From positions 8,418,025-8,482,024 of the forward strand of contig CM023542.1 in NCBI GenBank assembly GCA_013350335.1: DNA of 64,000 bases. Direction: 5' to 3'. Positions 11,749 to 25,242 of the stretch are shown here, piece by piece (position 1 is the first letter of the stretch; each line of letters begins with the position of its first letter). The notes below the pieces were generated by a model. It saw nothing but the letters and a program-made list of their open reading frames with translations. It was not told where the DNA came from and made no database searches. A program made the translations under genes and the position numbers. The stretch comes from Chimonanthus salicifolius. Lineage: Eukaryota; Streptophyta; Magnoliopsida; Laurales; Calycanthaceae.

Positions 11749-14700
11749 CGATAGGATTGTAGCAGATATATTAGCCAAGGTAGAAAATTTTAGAAAATTT
11801 TCTTATTAGTAAAGAAATAAGAAAAAATACTCGTATTACTCTGTAGATGTAGGCTTGTGTGTCAGATTATATTAAATTTGTCTGTGTTCTCCAATTTTCT
11901 TTTGGGTGTGAATTGAGCCTATCGATTATGTGGAAGCAAGCATTTTGCAACATGACTTAAGTTACCTTGATAACGACATTGACCTTGTCGAGACTCATGA
12001 GAGACAATACACCTATTTCTATATAATAAAACTATAAGCCTATTCAAAATCCAAAATGTTATGACTAAAATAGGCAAACTCAATATGTATTTGTCAAATA
12101 TTGATAAATTTTTAAAAGCAATTTTCAAATGTTTGAGTTCTGAGGCAAATGTTCGTAATTTTTTTTTAATGATGATGAACCTCAAGACCTCCATCCTTTT
12201 CGAATATGAGGACCTTGAGTAAACTCTATATACACACAATCCCTTGCAAGTCATGGATTTCGAGTCACTATGGAACCCGAACTTAGAGACATTTAGTTCT
12301 TGAGCCAAAATTCTTACAATTGAATTATCCTGTACAAGATAGCAAATACCCGTGTTCTACAAAATTGTAAAAAAAAAATAGTATATTTTGTTTGAAATAT
12401 GCATATTTTTATAAACAAAATATAAATATTTTAGGCATGACTAATTCATATTTTTACACAACAACTTTTGGAGCTAAAATTCTTGTTAATATCATTTAGT
12501 GTCTAAGACGAATTCTACTACTTTTCTTTAATATTTCTTTGCTAAATGACCATCATGATCACAAGCACAAAGGTTTAATAACTTCACAAGGGTCTTGCCC
12601 TGGTAGGAATCAGGAAGTAGGAAGAAGGAAGAAGGTGGGGGTTGGCTATGGTAATGTGTGCTGACATGGAGATGAGTAGGACACGTGGGGCATTGTCTAA
12701 CCCTGGAAAGATGAAGACAAGAAGCATCCTTTAGTAGTGGCCATTAAATACGAATCATCATCTGCTCCTTACTAAATACCTAATCGATATACAAATACAC
12801 GTAAGGAAGCAATTGCCATGCACATGACGCACATAGTATTAAGATGAAAACCATGGTGGGCAAAGATTGCAGAGACCCAGTAATATGTGATCCAATTTTT
12901 GTTAGGTCAATGTTCAAAAGTGAGGGAGGGTCGACTCAGACTCGACGCATTGTTATGATATTTACTTTGAGAGACATTGGACTAAGCCGAGATCGAGTCC
13001 AGGGAAAACTCACTTTGAATTCATTTAAAAACGGGTTAGCTAAATGAAGGTAATCATTTACACTTGGCTTGTGAGTGCAAGGACACAGAAATATATACAA
13101 AACTGTAATAAAATTAAGGAAACTCTAATTAACATTTCTCGAATAAGCAGTTTATATATGTATTTATCATAAAAAGTTTTAGTGAAGAATATCTTTTAGA
13201 TTCTCAAATGACAGATGATATTGTAACTAAAATATCTGAAATGACATTTTGTAAATGTCTTCCAGACAATATTAACCTAACCCAAATCATTACGAAGCCA
13301 ACTTTGGATACAATGTTTTAAAATGTCTCAAAGTCTTGAGAAAAGTTGGACCAACTTAGTTTTGGCTCAATCAGTCTTATATAGGTTTTTTTTCAGTTAT
13401 ACTTCTATTATGTCATAGTCATTTATTAATTAAACAAAACTTGTTTGTCAAGTTGGTCTACAAGTTCAACATGTCTCGGCCAAGATAGGTCAAGTCAAAT
13501 CCCATTAGTCTAATGCAATTTGCAATTTGTAAAACTATATTACACTTAGATATAAAACCCCTATTAGCCAAGGTTTTGTATGAAACAAAAGGAATGGAGA
13601 CTGGCCCTGGAGTAGTAGTAAGAGTGGTCGGGAAGATTTTTTTTGTGTCGAGTCAAGTGAAGTTGTCTCCACAAGAGTTTTTATCAAATGTGCTTTTTGG
13701 GCCTCTTAGTGGAATTTATAAACATCTCTATCAATGACATCTTACGATCCTAGAAATAAAAAAAAAAAATTATTCCATTTATGAAAACTTTGAATGGATG
13801 AGAGACCTGGAAAGAATTGATTGATTCCAGAGAGAATGCTGGCATGTGTGTGCGTGGCCATCACCTGAAAACATTAAACTCCCACACATGAATAGTCGAT
13901 ACGTTGGAAAGAAAAACAAAAGCGAAGCATGCGCATGAACAAAACGACCATTAAAGAGGCCCAAGAAAAATAAAAACAAGAATATTTACTTGAAAATTGA
14001 AATGCTCTTGTTTTGCTCGTACACCAGAATCTTTCCTTTTGATCGGCCAGTCTCTCTTCTTTCCACATGCCTTCTAAACATAGAAAGCAGCAAGTTATAA
14101 AATTAGAGCCCACCTCTCTCTCTCTCTCCTTTCCATTGTTCTCTTTTGTACTTGGAAAACTTTCTAACACATGTATTCAGTACTCCATTGCTTGATAATG
14201 CAAATATACTACAATTTCTCTGTAGTGGTCACGATCAGCCCACAAGGATAAGTCATTTTCCTTTAAAAATACACCACATAAAGTTATTCATAATTTGATT
14301 AGTCATAATATTCACATAATGTCAAGTGCAAAGCAAATGATTAATTAATCAATTTGCAATTCTTGCAAAAATTAAAAAGCATTTGTTCATAATGTGAGAT
14401 TTAGTAATTACTAATTTATGACAATACACTAATTTATCATTCATTAATCAATGTTCGATCACTATTCAGGACTAATAACATAATAAACTGATAATATTGC
14501 ATAAATTATAAAAGAAACTTAACTTTAACTTTTTTCCCTATTTTCACCTTGACTTTTTAATCCCAATGCTTTTGAAATCAGTGCTTTCGTCTTTTTCTTC
14601 ATTTCTAAATTTGGAATAAGATAAATTCTATAAAGAAAATTCGAAATCTATATATATATATATATATATTCCTTACCATGCCCTTAGACGAGAGAGAATT

Positions 14701-14937
14701 TTGGGATTTGACATGTATTTCCATCGAAATTCAAAGAGAGAGAGCAAAATTTGGGAGAATCGAAGTTCCCTACTAAAAGGTATGGGAAGGGTTATATAGA
14801 AATTTTAAAAAACTAACTGGAGAGGTCAAAATGATTTTTTTCCAAATTTTTAATTAATTTATCAGTTAACTCAAAAGCATTTTGAAGGGATTGGAGGGGC
14901 CATGGCCGGCCTCCTCCTCCCCGCATTTCCGCCACTG
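11749..14937. other. Spacer and upstream region of the aspartyl protease gene
   Basis: AT-rich DNA without a recognisable gene. It holds short TA runs (14651-14669), a CT run near 14113-14128 and an AT-rich dyad around 12385-12425. The last 500 bases or so should include the promoter of the protease gene downstream. Confidence 0.5.
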
Positions 14938-14946
14938 CTTATAAGG
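14938..14946 (+). promoter_or_regulatory. TATA box of the aspartyl protease gene
   Basis: CTTATAAGG lies 90 bases before the start codon. Transcription starting about 30 bases downstream would give a leader of about 65 nt and would leave out the upstream ATG at 14902, which otherwise opens an overlapping out-of-frame ORF. Confidence 0.5.
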
Positions 14947-15034
14947 ACTTGCCTCTCCTCACTCCAAATCCGCTCTCCTTCTTTCCCTTCTGGAGACTTT
15001 TTTTCTTTTTCCAAAAAAGACCCCCATTACAGTG

Positions 15035-16450
15035 ATGTTGCACTTCACTATCTCTACCACCTTTCTCTTCCTTCTCCTACTCACCATCATCTGCGACAAA
15101 TCCCATGCAAATCACATGAGTACGTCGCTGGTGTTGGGTCTCAAACATTCTAGAACCTTCGCTCCATCTCACATGTCATCAAAGGCTTTAAGCCCACAGC
15201 AAGTATCGGATATGATAGAGCCACTCAAGGGATTTAGGGACGGATACCTGATATCTCTTAATTTGGGTACTCCCCAACAAGTGATCCAGGTCTATATGGA
15301 CACTGGGAGTGACCTCACATGGGTACCCTGTGGAAACCTCTCTTTTGATTGTATGGATTGTGATGAGTATAGGAACTACAAGTTAATGTCTGCCTTCTCT
15401 CCTTCTCGCTCGTCGTCGTCTTTTCGAGATCTCTGCACGAGTCCCTACTGCATTAACATTCACAGTTCGGACAATGACTATGATCCTTGCAGTTCAGCTG
15501 GATGCTCAATCACCACACTCCTTAAGGGTTCTTGCCCTAGGCCCTGCCCTTCATTTTCCTACACATACGGTGGAGGAGGCATTGTCATTGGAACCTTGAC
15601 AAGGGACACACTGAGGGTCCATGGGAGCAACTCTAGTGCCAACAATGAGATCCCAAATTTTTGTTTCGGGTGTGTGGGATCCACCTACAGAGAACCCATT
15701 GGGCTTGTGGGGTTTGGCAGAGGCCCACTTTCCCTCCCTGCACAACTTGGATTCCTGAAAAAGGGTTTCTCTCATTGCTTCTTGGGCTTCAAGTATGCCA
15801 ACAACCCTAACATTTCAAGCCCTTTGGTTATTGGGGACCTTGCAATTTCTTCCAAAGAAGACATGCAGTTTACTCCCCTGCTGACAAGCCCAATGGACCC
15901 AAATTACTATTACATTGGCCTGGAGGCAATCAGTGTAGGGAATGCCAGTGTCATTGAAGTGCCTATGACTTTGAGGGCCTTCGATCCACATGGCAACGGA
16001 GGGATGCTGATCGACTCCGGCACCACATACACTCACCTCCCCGAGCAGCTCTATACGAATTTCCTTTCGGCGTTAGCTTCGTCCATAACTCATCCACGGT
16101 CGACGGAACATGAGGACCGTACTGGGTTCGATCTTTGCTACATGGTCCCCCTTGTAAACAACTCTAATTTTGATGGTCTTCCTTCAATCTCTTTCCATTT
16201 CCTAGACAATGTGAAATTGACTTTGCCCAAGGAGAGCTACTTCTATGCCATGACTCCACCAATCAACTCCTCTCAGGTGAAGTGCTTACTGTTTCAAAGA
16301 ATGGATGATGGTGATGATGGGCCAGCTGGGGTTTTTGGGAACTTCCAACAGCAAAATGTTGAGGTTGTCTACGATTTGGAGAAGGAAAGGATTGGGTTTC
16401 GGCCAATGGACTGTGCAGCTGCTTCACTTTCTCGAGGACTTCCACGTTAA
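15035..16450 (+). CDS. Nepenthesin-like aspartyl protease (pepsin family A1), intronless
   Basis: A single 471-codon frame. I start at the ATG at 15035; the in-frame GTG just before it is not a plausible plant start. Residues 1-25 form a hydrophobic signal peptide ending near KSHA, so the protein should enter the secretory pathway (apoplast or vacuole). The first catalytic motif is DTGSD at 89-93 (in YMDTGSDLTWVPC). The plant-type cysteine-rich nepenthesin insert follows (about 99-170, many Cys). The flap-region tyrosine lies in FSYTYGGGG (174-182). The second catalytic motif is DSGTT at 327-331. The C-terminus carries FGNFQQQNVEVVYDLE. Length and motif spacing fit the plant family that includes Arabidopsis At4g16563-type probable aspartyl proteases. 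N-glycosylation sequons are present (for example NSS, NAS). No pro-region cleavage site can be read with confidence, and the natural substrate is unknown. Confidence 0.92.
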   Translation: MLHFTISTTFLFLLLLTIICDKSHANHMSTSLVLGLKHSRTFAPSHMSSKALSPQQVSDMIEPLKGFRDGYLISLNLGTPQQVIQVYMDTGSDLTWVPCGNLSFDCMDCDEYRNYKLMSAFSPSRSSSSFRDLCTSPYCINIHSSDNDYDPCSSAGCSITTLLKGSCPRPCPSFSYTYGGGGIVIGTLTRDTLRVHGSNSSANNEIPNFCFGCVGSTYREPIGLVGFGRGPLSLPAQLGFLKKGFSHCFLGFKYANNPNISSPLVIGDLAISSKEDMQFTPLLTSPMDPNYYYIGLEAISVGNASVIEVPMTLRAFDPHGNGGMLIDSGTTYTHLPEQLYTNFLSALASSITHPRSTEHEDRTGFDLCYMVPLVNNSNFDGLPSISFHFLDNVKLTLPKESYFYAMTPPINSSQVKCLLFQRMDDGDDGPAGVFGNFQQQNVEVVYDLEKERIGFRPMDCAAASLSRGLPR

Positions 16451-19430
16451 GCAACTTTGAGACTTCATGGTATTAGTCGAGATGCTTCTCTGATTACTAG
16501 TAATTATTAAAAAAAAAAAAATTGAAGGTGAGTATCAAGTCAAGTTTGTGGTTTGGAGAGAGGATCAGAGATTAATGTACTTAGGTTGTGTACTTTGTTT
16601 TTCTTTTTTTCTTGTTTCTTGTTTCCATCCTGGGTTGTTATGAAAGAAGCCACAGCTTATCCATTTAAGCATTCCACTATGGTCCAATTGTTTGTATTTA
16701 TTTAAAACGTGAACCCAACTGCCCAATACTTGCTTTTTGTCAGTTTTTTTTTTAGGGATGTAAAGGTATCCCACTTATGCATTTTAAATAGCAAAAAAAA
16801 CAAGCAAATATGATAAGAAGATCTTAACCGTTTTCCAGTTGCCCTATCACACCAGTGGTTCACTTTTAGTTGATGTGGTCCTTCTCTACTTCATAACGAT
16901 TAACCTATCATGCTTCATTTCCAAATTTCAGTTGGCATCATATGTTGAATGGCGATGGCCCTGCACTCACACTAGAGAAAAGCTAAAAGATGATGGCCAT
17001 TGGATCAATTCCTTACTATTTATCAAAACAACCCAATAGCCAGTCCAAGTTAGGTTAAAAGAATGGGCAAACATGTCCCAAATCCAGAGGCTTGTTAATG
17101 GGGGCTTCTTTGTCCACTTGCTAATTTCGTACACTAAGAATTTCTAGTGGAGTCCAAACCATTGAATTGAAAGCCTTCGTCCTATGACCTTGGAATATAT
17201 CAAACAAATTTTTAAGTTATCCGATTTTGAGGTAAAACCCACTCTAAAAAATTAGCCATTCATAAGAGGGAGCCTTTCATGTTATATACATTCTCTAATT
17301 TTTGTACCTAGGCTATGTTGGATTTGTGAACTTCACATCCTCCCTCACGTGCAGCCATTGCACGTACAGGTCCCTACGGTGCCCGACTTTGATTTTGTAC
17401 CCAGGCTATGTGGGACTTGTGAACTTCACACCTTCTCTTACGTGTAGTTGTTGCACATTCAAATCCCTGTGGTATACGACTCTAATACCATGTTAACAGT
17501 TTTGAAGTAGAATTCACTTTCAAAAGCTAGTTATTGAGAGGAGGATACCTCTCATGTTGTATACCGTCAATAATTTTTGTACCGTGGGACTTGTAAGCTT
17601 TATTTTCTAACATATTTAATTTATTAGTTGATCAATGGATTTTCATAGATTATTAAGTTGTCAGTGGACAACACAAAGACAATTGTAGAAGTTTGAGTAT
17701 GTGGCATGGTTTAGATTTAATTCTACTAACAAAGGGAAATGCCACCACTGAGGATATGACTCATTTATCTATTGTAATGTCATTTTAGAAAGGACAAATG
17801 ACTTTAATGATATAACGATGACATTATTAATTTTAGGAGATAAAAGGAAAAAAAAAAAATCAAACTACAATTCATTTTGGTTTTGGAACCTGATCTCTAG
17901 ACTTAGGTGTGACTGTGTGAGAACCAGGGGCGGAGATCTATGGTTATCCCAACTTTTTCCAGTAACCCATTTTTCTCATCCATGCTTCACGGTTGATTAC
18001 TATTAGTTTAGTTTAGTTCTACCAAAACTAAGAGTTTCCACTGCCTAATTCCTGACCAATGTGAATGAAACATCTGGCATAATAACACTAATATATTTAA
18101 CTTGTGAAGAACCATGGATCAAATCATCATCAATTACCATTTATATTTAATGTTTAAGTTCGGTACTCGTTCAGAATCTGGATCCTTGCACTAGCACTAG
18201 CACCTTTTAGTTGAGATTATTAGGATAATTAGGCAGATATGATTTAGACTTATAAGGTAGGATCATAGGCTAAATAAGGCATGCTTCTGAATTCTGATCT
18301 GTTAGAATAGATATGCGAGTATCTGTTTAGATTTTATTTAAGCTAAGTAAGATAGGGTTATCAATTACATTGGATTTTTTCCATTCTAATCATTTACATT
18401 GATCATATATAATCCTCATATTAACTATTCATGGTTAATGAAATCACACAAGTTTTACTGAATCATCCTAATTCTAACAGGGTTCACTTTGATGGAGACA
18501 TGGTTAGTCTCGACTGAAATGATCAAGTCTTGAGTCTTGAATGGTTTTTAAGATTTTTGACTAAAATCTAATCAAGTACAGTGAAATTTATTTGAGACCA
18601 AGTCTGAGTCTGTTCAAAATTGATAGTAACATTCAGTCCTATCGAAGAACATAATCAACTGGATAACTTCTTCAGAAGACTGGATGAAAATTTTAACAGT
18701 TGTACAAATCGATGAAAACACAATTAAAATTTGAAAGACTTTTAATTATGTCCAGGCCTCTTAAAGCATTCCACTAATTTCCGAACCATATTGAACTCTT
18801 ACGCCTTTCTATTAACTAACATTGTTTAGAGACCTGCGATTCATATAAACTCTGATCAGTAATAATCAGTTAATAATCATAGCATTTTTCCACAATTAAA
18901 ACAATCTTTATTTTTGTTTGCTTTTGAGAGAGAATCATTTTATATATTTTATACACAATGAATCCAACCAGTGCAATCATTTAGATTGTTGTGAAGATTT
19001 TGCAATCCACCAATTCAATGAATACTTGGTCGAAGATCATGCCCATCGTCATCAAGTTACAATGTTACACAAAGGCCGTAGTCATCTTGTAGGGCTCATC
19101 TGAGGCCAATATCAACATATTTAAAAGACAAATCATCGATTGGGCATAGGCTGAAAATGTGGGAGTCCGCCCAGGTTTTTTTGTCTGCATGAGCCCAGGC
19201 CCAAATTGCAATTAAAGGGCCAGAGCCTGAGATGGAGTGACCCGAATTAGTCAAACTCAAGCCTAATCTGAATTATATTTATAGGACCTGAGCCCAATTT
19301 TAAGCCTGAAATGTCTAGGTAGGTTTATTTGGGCTCAGGCTTATTTGGCCGGCTGATATTGGCCATATGAAAAATGAAAATCCCGCTTTACAGTTAAGGC
19401 GGACTTCCTGTTGTGAGACATTCAAGGGAT
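16451..19430. other. 3' flank of the protease gene and spacer
   Basis: The first few hundred bases are likely 3' untranslated sequence. No gene is recognisable after that. At 19140-19400 there is a run of GGGCTCAGGC / GCCCAGGCCC words of the kind seen in short non-autonomous elements, but I could not place its ends. Confidence 0.5.
17300..17485 (+). repeat. Two diverged 93-bp tandem units
   Basis: TTTTGTACC.AGGCTATGT starts at 17300 and again at 17393. Each is followed by GGA.TTGTGAACTTCACA, CTC.C.TACGTG-like text and a GTCCCTA/ATCCCTG segment. A third, partial copy begins near 17575. Origin unknown. Confidence 0.6.
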
Positions 19431-19660
19431 AGTCCAGTTTTGTTAGACTTCCCAGTGTCATGGGTTGTTTGAAGCCTTAAAACACTACTTGTTAGGGTCC
19501 AAGTTCACGGTGAAGACGGATAATGTGGCGACTAGCTACTTCCTCTTTCAGAATAAGCTAACGCAAAAGCAAGCTCCTTGGCAAGATTTTTTGGCAGAGT
19601 TTGATATGGTCTTAGAGTACAAACCAGGTTGAACCAATCAAGTGGCCGTCGCGCTAAGTC

Positions 19661-19817
19661 TGTTAAATAAAGACAAATATGTTCTCTCAATGTAACGGAG
19701 AGAGAGACCCTGATTCACTGTATAATTAGGAAAAAAATATATTACAAATAAGGAAATAATCTAATTACAATATTGTAAATGGAGAAAGTCTCTATTCTAG
19801 GAATGTAACATTCGACA
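19661..19817 (-). repeat. 3' LTR of the minus-strand copia element
   Basis: 157 bp, ends TG...CA. It pairs with 25243-25403 and shares with it the long middle stretch around ATTACAATATTGTAAATGG. The terminal 20 bases on the right differ more than the rest. Confidence 0.9.
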
Positions 19818-19824
19818 CTCCCCC

Positions 19825-22800
19825 TCAAGTTGGAGCATATATGTCGTCTATGCCCAACTTACTAACTGAGCTGTAAAAAACTTTGCCTGTAACTGCTTTG
19901 GTGACAACATCTGCAAGTTGATCTTCAGATTTAACAAACGGTACCTCAATGATCTTCGCCTTGAGTTTCTCCTTGATGAAATGTCTATCAATTTCAACAT
20001 GCTTGGTTCTATCATGTTGTACTGGATTATGTGCGATGTCTATTGCGGCCTTATTATCACAATGCAGTTGCATGGCACGTTGGGGTTTGAATCCCAACTC
20101 ATCCAACAAATCCCTTATCCAGAGTAGCTCACATACTCTGTGCGCCATACCCCTATATTCTGCTTCAGCACTTGATCGTGAGATCACTTTCTGCTTCTTA
20201 CTTCGCAAAGAGACCAGGTTGCCTCCCACAAAGGTAAAGTATTCAGATGTAGATCGCCTATCAGTAACAGAACCAACCCAGTCGGCATCAGTGTAACCCT
20301 CAATATCTGGATAACCATGTCGTGAGAACATCAAACCTTTTCCACGGGCTGACTTCAAGTATCTTAGAATTCGATTTACAACCTCCATGTGGGCTTCACT
20401 CGGTGCATGCATGAACTGACTCACCACACTTACTACATATGCTATATCAGGTCTGGTGTGAGTTAGGTAGATTAACTTACCCACAAAGCATTGATATCTT
20501 TCTTTGTTGGTGGTACCTGATCAGGATATTCACCAAGCCGATGATTCAACTCCATTGGAGTATCTGCTGGCTTGCTGGCTAACATTCCAGTTTCAGTCAA
20601 GATGTCAAGAATGTATTTCCATTATGATAAAAATATTCCTTATTCTGAGCGAGCCACTTCAATGCCTAAGAAATACTTCAAAGCACCAAGATTTTTCATT
20701 TCAAACTCACTTTCCAAATGGCGCTATAATGCTGCATTTTCCTGTAGGTCATTCTCTATAACTACCATGTCATCAACATACACAATAAGGGCAGTGACCT
20801 TACCTTTCTTATGTTTTAGGAAAAGAGTATGATCTAAGTTACTTTGTTTGTAGCCGAAACTTTTTATTGATTTGCTGAACCTTCCAAACCATGCTCTAGG
20901 TGATTGTTTCAATTCATAAAGAGACTTTCTCAGTTTACACACCATGTTACTCTGACTGAACCCCATCTTACATCCTGGAGGGGTGGTCCATATAGACTTC
21001 TTATTCTAGGTCTCTATGTAGAAATGCATTTTTTACATCAAACTGGTGTAATGGCCAGTCCAAGTTTGCTGCAAGGAAAAGAAGCACTCGAATTGTGTTG
21101 ATCTTGGCTACAGGAGCAAATGTCTCCCCATAGTCAATCCCATAAGTTTGAATGTAGCCTTTCACCACTAGTCTTACTTTGTATCTTTCAATGGTGTCAT
21201 CTGCCTTGAATTTTACTGTATATATCCATCTGCAACCTACTGTTTTCTTCCCTTTAGGAAGGGTAGTCATCTCCCAGGTGGAATTTTTCTGGAGGGCCTC
21301 CATTTCTTTATTTATTGCTCGAGTCCACTTGGGATGATTTAGAGCTTCTTGCACATTACTTGGAATAGATACAGTGGATAATTGACATAGAAATGATACA
21401 CACGACGGATACAACCTATGTAGAGACACATGATTAGCAATGGGGTATTTAACATTTGCTTTAGGGTCAGGGTCATATTCTTGTCTAGGTATACCTCTAG
21501 TAGTACGAGGGAGTAACTGATAACATGTATTTTCTGTATGACTCGACTCAGGTAAAGTAATTGGGTTTGAGTGTTCAGGTACCTGTGGAGGATCTTCAGG
21601 ACGATTTTCAGGATCTGATTGGATGAGAGGTGGTGGTACTGTAGGAGGAGCTGTAGGAAGGAAATGATCCGACTAAAGCTCTTGCTCTTGTTGCAAAGGA
21701 TTCTCTTGGTCTTATTGCATCAATGTAGATGGTGGGTCGATGGTCATCACTACATCCTCAGGTGTTGGCGGAGGCTGATCTGTAGTTGGAAGCTGGTCTG
21801 ACACATGCTGTGAAACGTGGATGACTGATTCTGAGTATCTTCAACGAAGATAGAGCTCTCCCCCTGCATGGGATGCTCAGAATCTCCCCCTGAGTAATAG
21901 AATTCAATCTCATGAAAAGTAACATTTGATGTAATGTGTAAAGTCTAAGTAGGGGGATGGAAATACTTGTAATCCTTCTGAGTGGCAGTATACCCCACAA
22001 AGACACAACGTAATGCACACGGATCAAGTTTGCCACGCTGGTGTGGATATACCTGAACGTAAGCAACACAGCAAAGACACGTGGTTCGAGATTCGGTGTG
22101 GACGGCATGGTGAGGAGAGTGGTCAATGTATGAAATGGAGTCTGATACTGAAGGGTACTGGATGGTATTCGATTGATGAGATAAGAAGCCGAACAAACAA
22201 CATCTCCCTAAAAATGATAGGGCATATGGACCTCAAATAAAGAGGCACGAACAACTTCAAGAAGATTACGGTTCTTACGTTCTGCTAAGCCATTCTGATG
22301 TGGCGTATAGGCACACGTGGTTTAATGAACAACACCATGCTGGTTCAAAAAATTACGAAGGTCATTATTGACCTACTCGCCTCCATTGTCAGACCTAAGT
22401 GTGGTGATCTTCTTATCAAACTGAGTAGCAACATATTGATGAAATTGCTTAAATTTCGCAGGGACTTCGCTTTTTACTTCATGTGAAAAATTCATGTCAT
22501 CCTAATGCAATCATCTATAAACGTCATAAACCATTGAAAACCACTAAGTATAGCAACTCTTGACGGTCCCCAAACATCAGAATGGACAATCATAAAAGGC
22601 ATGGAACTTTTATTCAATCTTAATAGATAAGAAATGCGATGACTTTTCGCCAAAATACAAGTTTCACAATAAAAGTCTGATTCAACAAAATGGGAAAACA
22701 AATCTGAAAATAAAAGTTTTAGATAACCAAAAGAAGTATGCCCTAATCGTCTATGCCACAACCAAATTATTTTCATCTTGACGGATTCATATCCTCTAAC

Positions 22801-24159
22801 ATGATGTGTTTGACCCAATCTCTTACTGCAGTTTTCTGTCAAGTCCAGATAGTACAACTTTCCCCTCTTAGTACCACATCCAATCACGGCCTTGGTGAGA
22901 AGATCCTGAAACAGACAAAACAAAAGCCAAAAACATACAGTACAATTACGGGAATCAATGATTTGAGGAACAGATAATAAGTCATAATTGAGTGAGGGGA
23001 CAACCAAGACATGATCTAGACTTAATGATGATATAAGAGAGGGACCCCTCTCCCAGAACTGGAGAGGTGGTTCCATTAGCACTGGTGACATGTGTTTGGT
23101 TTGATGGTTTGGAAGAGTATAACCCAGTAAAACTAGATGTCATGTGATCAGTAGCGCCAGTGTCAATAATTCATGATCGATTACAAGTAATTGAAGATGT
23201 GAAAGAGGAGATACCTGAGGTAGCCAAGGCCGTGGAGCCAGATGTACCTGGTTGATGTTCGGATGTAACCTCTGGGGATAACGCAGCGGATGCGACTGAG
23301 GCTCTGCTCGACTTCCTCTTTCGCCCTTTGTGAACCCATCTATCTGGATAACCAATGATCTCATAACAGTCCTTAATTGTTGGTTAGCTAAACCACATTT
23401 GGTACACTTCATTTGAGGCCGGTTATGAGTAGAGTCAGAGCTGAAAGTGGGTGGCATCGGAGGTGACACCAACTTCAAACATGGTTCCCTGTCGGTTACT
23501 CTCTCGTTTAATATATGCATAGACAGCCTCAAGGTCAGGTTTAGGTTCCATCCTCAAAATCTCTCCTCCAATTTGATCAAAGTTCTTGTCCAAACCGGCA
23601 AGGAAATATAAACTCGGAGACTGTCAATCTCCTTGCGTCTAGTTTCAATGTCGGTTGGATGCTGCATATGGCTAGAGCATAACTGATCAAGCTCCTGAAA
23701 GATCTTAGTGAGTTCACTGTAGTAGGTGGTAACAGGCACTCCATTCTGTGTTGTCTTGAATGACCTTCTGTGTAGATAGAAAATTTTTACCTCATCGGAA
23801 CCATCAGAGTATGTTTTCTTGATTGCATCCCACACCTGCTATGATGTGTCATAACGAATAAACTGTTTCATCTGATTGGGTTGCAGAGCATCGAATAACC
23901 AGCTCTTGACTTGACAATCCAATGCACGCCATTTGTTGTATGTCGAGTCTGTGGCTGCAGGCTTGGTCATATCACCGGTCAAGTGACCATGTTTCTCTCG
24001 TCCGGCAATTTTCATCTCCATTACTTGGTGTCATATGGAATAATTATTGTCGTCCAGTTTGATTCCACTTGAGAATGTGGAATTGTCGCCGTGAACGGTG
24101 ACAACCTGAGGAGATGTTTTTGATCCACCAGCACCCTTGGAGTCGTCCTCATTTGCCAT
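19825..24159 (-). pseudogene. Copia gag-pol polyprotein, broken
   Basis: Minus-strand reading starts at the ATG at 24159-24157 (MANEDDSKGAGG) and is broken by a stop about 40 codons later. Gag pieces follow (24021-23839, 23835-23554). Then come a degraded zinc-knuckle/protease part, the gag-pre-integrase and integrase start (23091-22492, with WLWHRRLGHTSF, CETCILAKSH, HSDVWGP), and the rest of integrase in shifted frames to about 21760. The RT N-terminus is at 21429-21001 (KARLV-like [20 protein letters not shown]), and RT with intact YVDDM is at 20966-20724. RNase H is at 20484-19825 (GYTDADWVGS, SRSSAEAEYRGMA, HCDNKAAIDIA). Stops and frameshifts separate the blocks, so no functional polyprotein can be made. 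Confidence 0.9.
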
Positions 24160-25228
24160 TGAGGTTGCTAGTTGGGTCTGTTGTGGCTGGACTTGCAAAC
24201 TAGGCCTACTGACGGGCTTGTTTGGAACTGGACCGATGGACAGGCCTATTTCAAACTGGGCTGTGGACGAACCGAGCCTAGGTTGCCGTCTTGAACATGA
24301 ACTCTTTTTCTGTTGCCTTCTCCTTACCCCTTTTCAGTTGCTCTCACATGGGCCTCCTTCCATTGTTGGACGCTCATTTCTTGAGTTGTTGCTCGCTGCC
24401 TTCCACTTTGATTGTCGATCTGCTCTTTTCTTGGCCAGCGTCCATCTCACAAGCACCATAGATCTGCTATCTTCTTGGCCAGCGTCTGCCTCACGAAACT
24501 GAGCGATATTGAAAAAACCCCTCTTGGGGCTCGTGGATCCAGTTTGGCTGGGAAATTGGAAAGAGGCAAAATCTGCACCGAGGCAGAAGATAGAGCAAAT
24601 CAGAGTCCGAGACGACAGAGGAGAGGCCAAGAGCGGCGATGCGAGCCAAAGGATCGACTGAAGAACTGGGTCTTCAGATCTGAGATGCCGCGATGTGGGG
24701 CGGGAGCGGAAGGAAGGGGACGAACACTGTTGACGCAGGTTCCCCTCTCTGAGTCGCGATTGAGAAGAAACCGGCGGAAATCCCCTTCGTGAGGAACCCA
24801 AACGGCGGCTGGCTGCTGTGGGCGGAAGCGTGCTGATGTGCCAACGTCCCCGAACTGCTGCGATGTGCGCCGTTCGCCGACTTCGAATCTGCAGCAGCAA
24901 TTGGGGTTCGAACTGAGATCTGGGTTCTGCCTTCCAGATCTCTGCGAAAAAAGAAAAAAATGAGATGTAGAGAAGAAAGCCAAGAGGTTGATCTGTTGTC
25001 AGATCTGCAGATCTGGGCAGTAAGTCTACTTAGTTCCGGTCGATGATCTGTTGCAGGCGCCGGTCCTCTTGGTAGATTTGGGTTCAGATCTGAAATGAGA
25101 ACAGTAGACAGCAACCGGGTGTTTTTTTTTTTCTTCTTCTTCTGATTGTGCCTGACGTGCAGGGAAAGAAAAAATAATAATAATAATAATAAAAGAAATT
25201 TAAAAAAAAATCGATGATGATCGAACTA
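24160..25228 (-). other. Untranslated leader of the copia element, AGATCT-rich
   Basis: About 1.07 kb lies between the primer-binding site and the gag start, more GC-rich than its surroundings. Open frames exist on both strands but none looks like a protein family. The palindrome AGATCT occurs seven times between 24460 and 25091 (24460, 24676, 24916, 24936, 25001, 25009, 25086). See the separate finding. Confidence 0.7.
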
Positions 25229-25242
25229 GGCTCTTGATGCCA

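Noticed and set aside
15032..15034. GTG as start of the aspartyl protease
   Set aside because: Plant nuclear genes start at ATG; the ATG directly after it begins a normal signal peptide.
14902..15153. 83-codon frame overlapping the aspartyl protease start
   Set aside because: Out of frame with the protease, and its ATG lies upstream of the TATA box at 14938, so it is probably not in the transcript.
15551..16036. Antisense ORFs inside the aspartyl protease
   Set aside because: Shadows of the GC-richer coding strand, no family features.
24334..25114. Several long frames on both strands in the copia leader
   Set aside because: GC-rich untranslated leader; frames are open on both strands at once and match no family.
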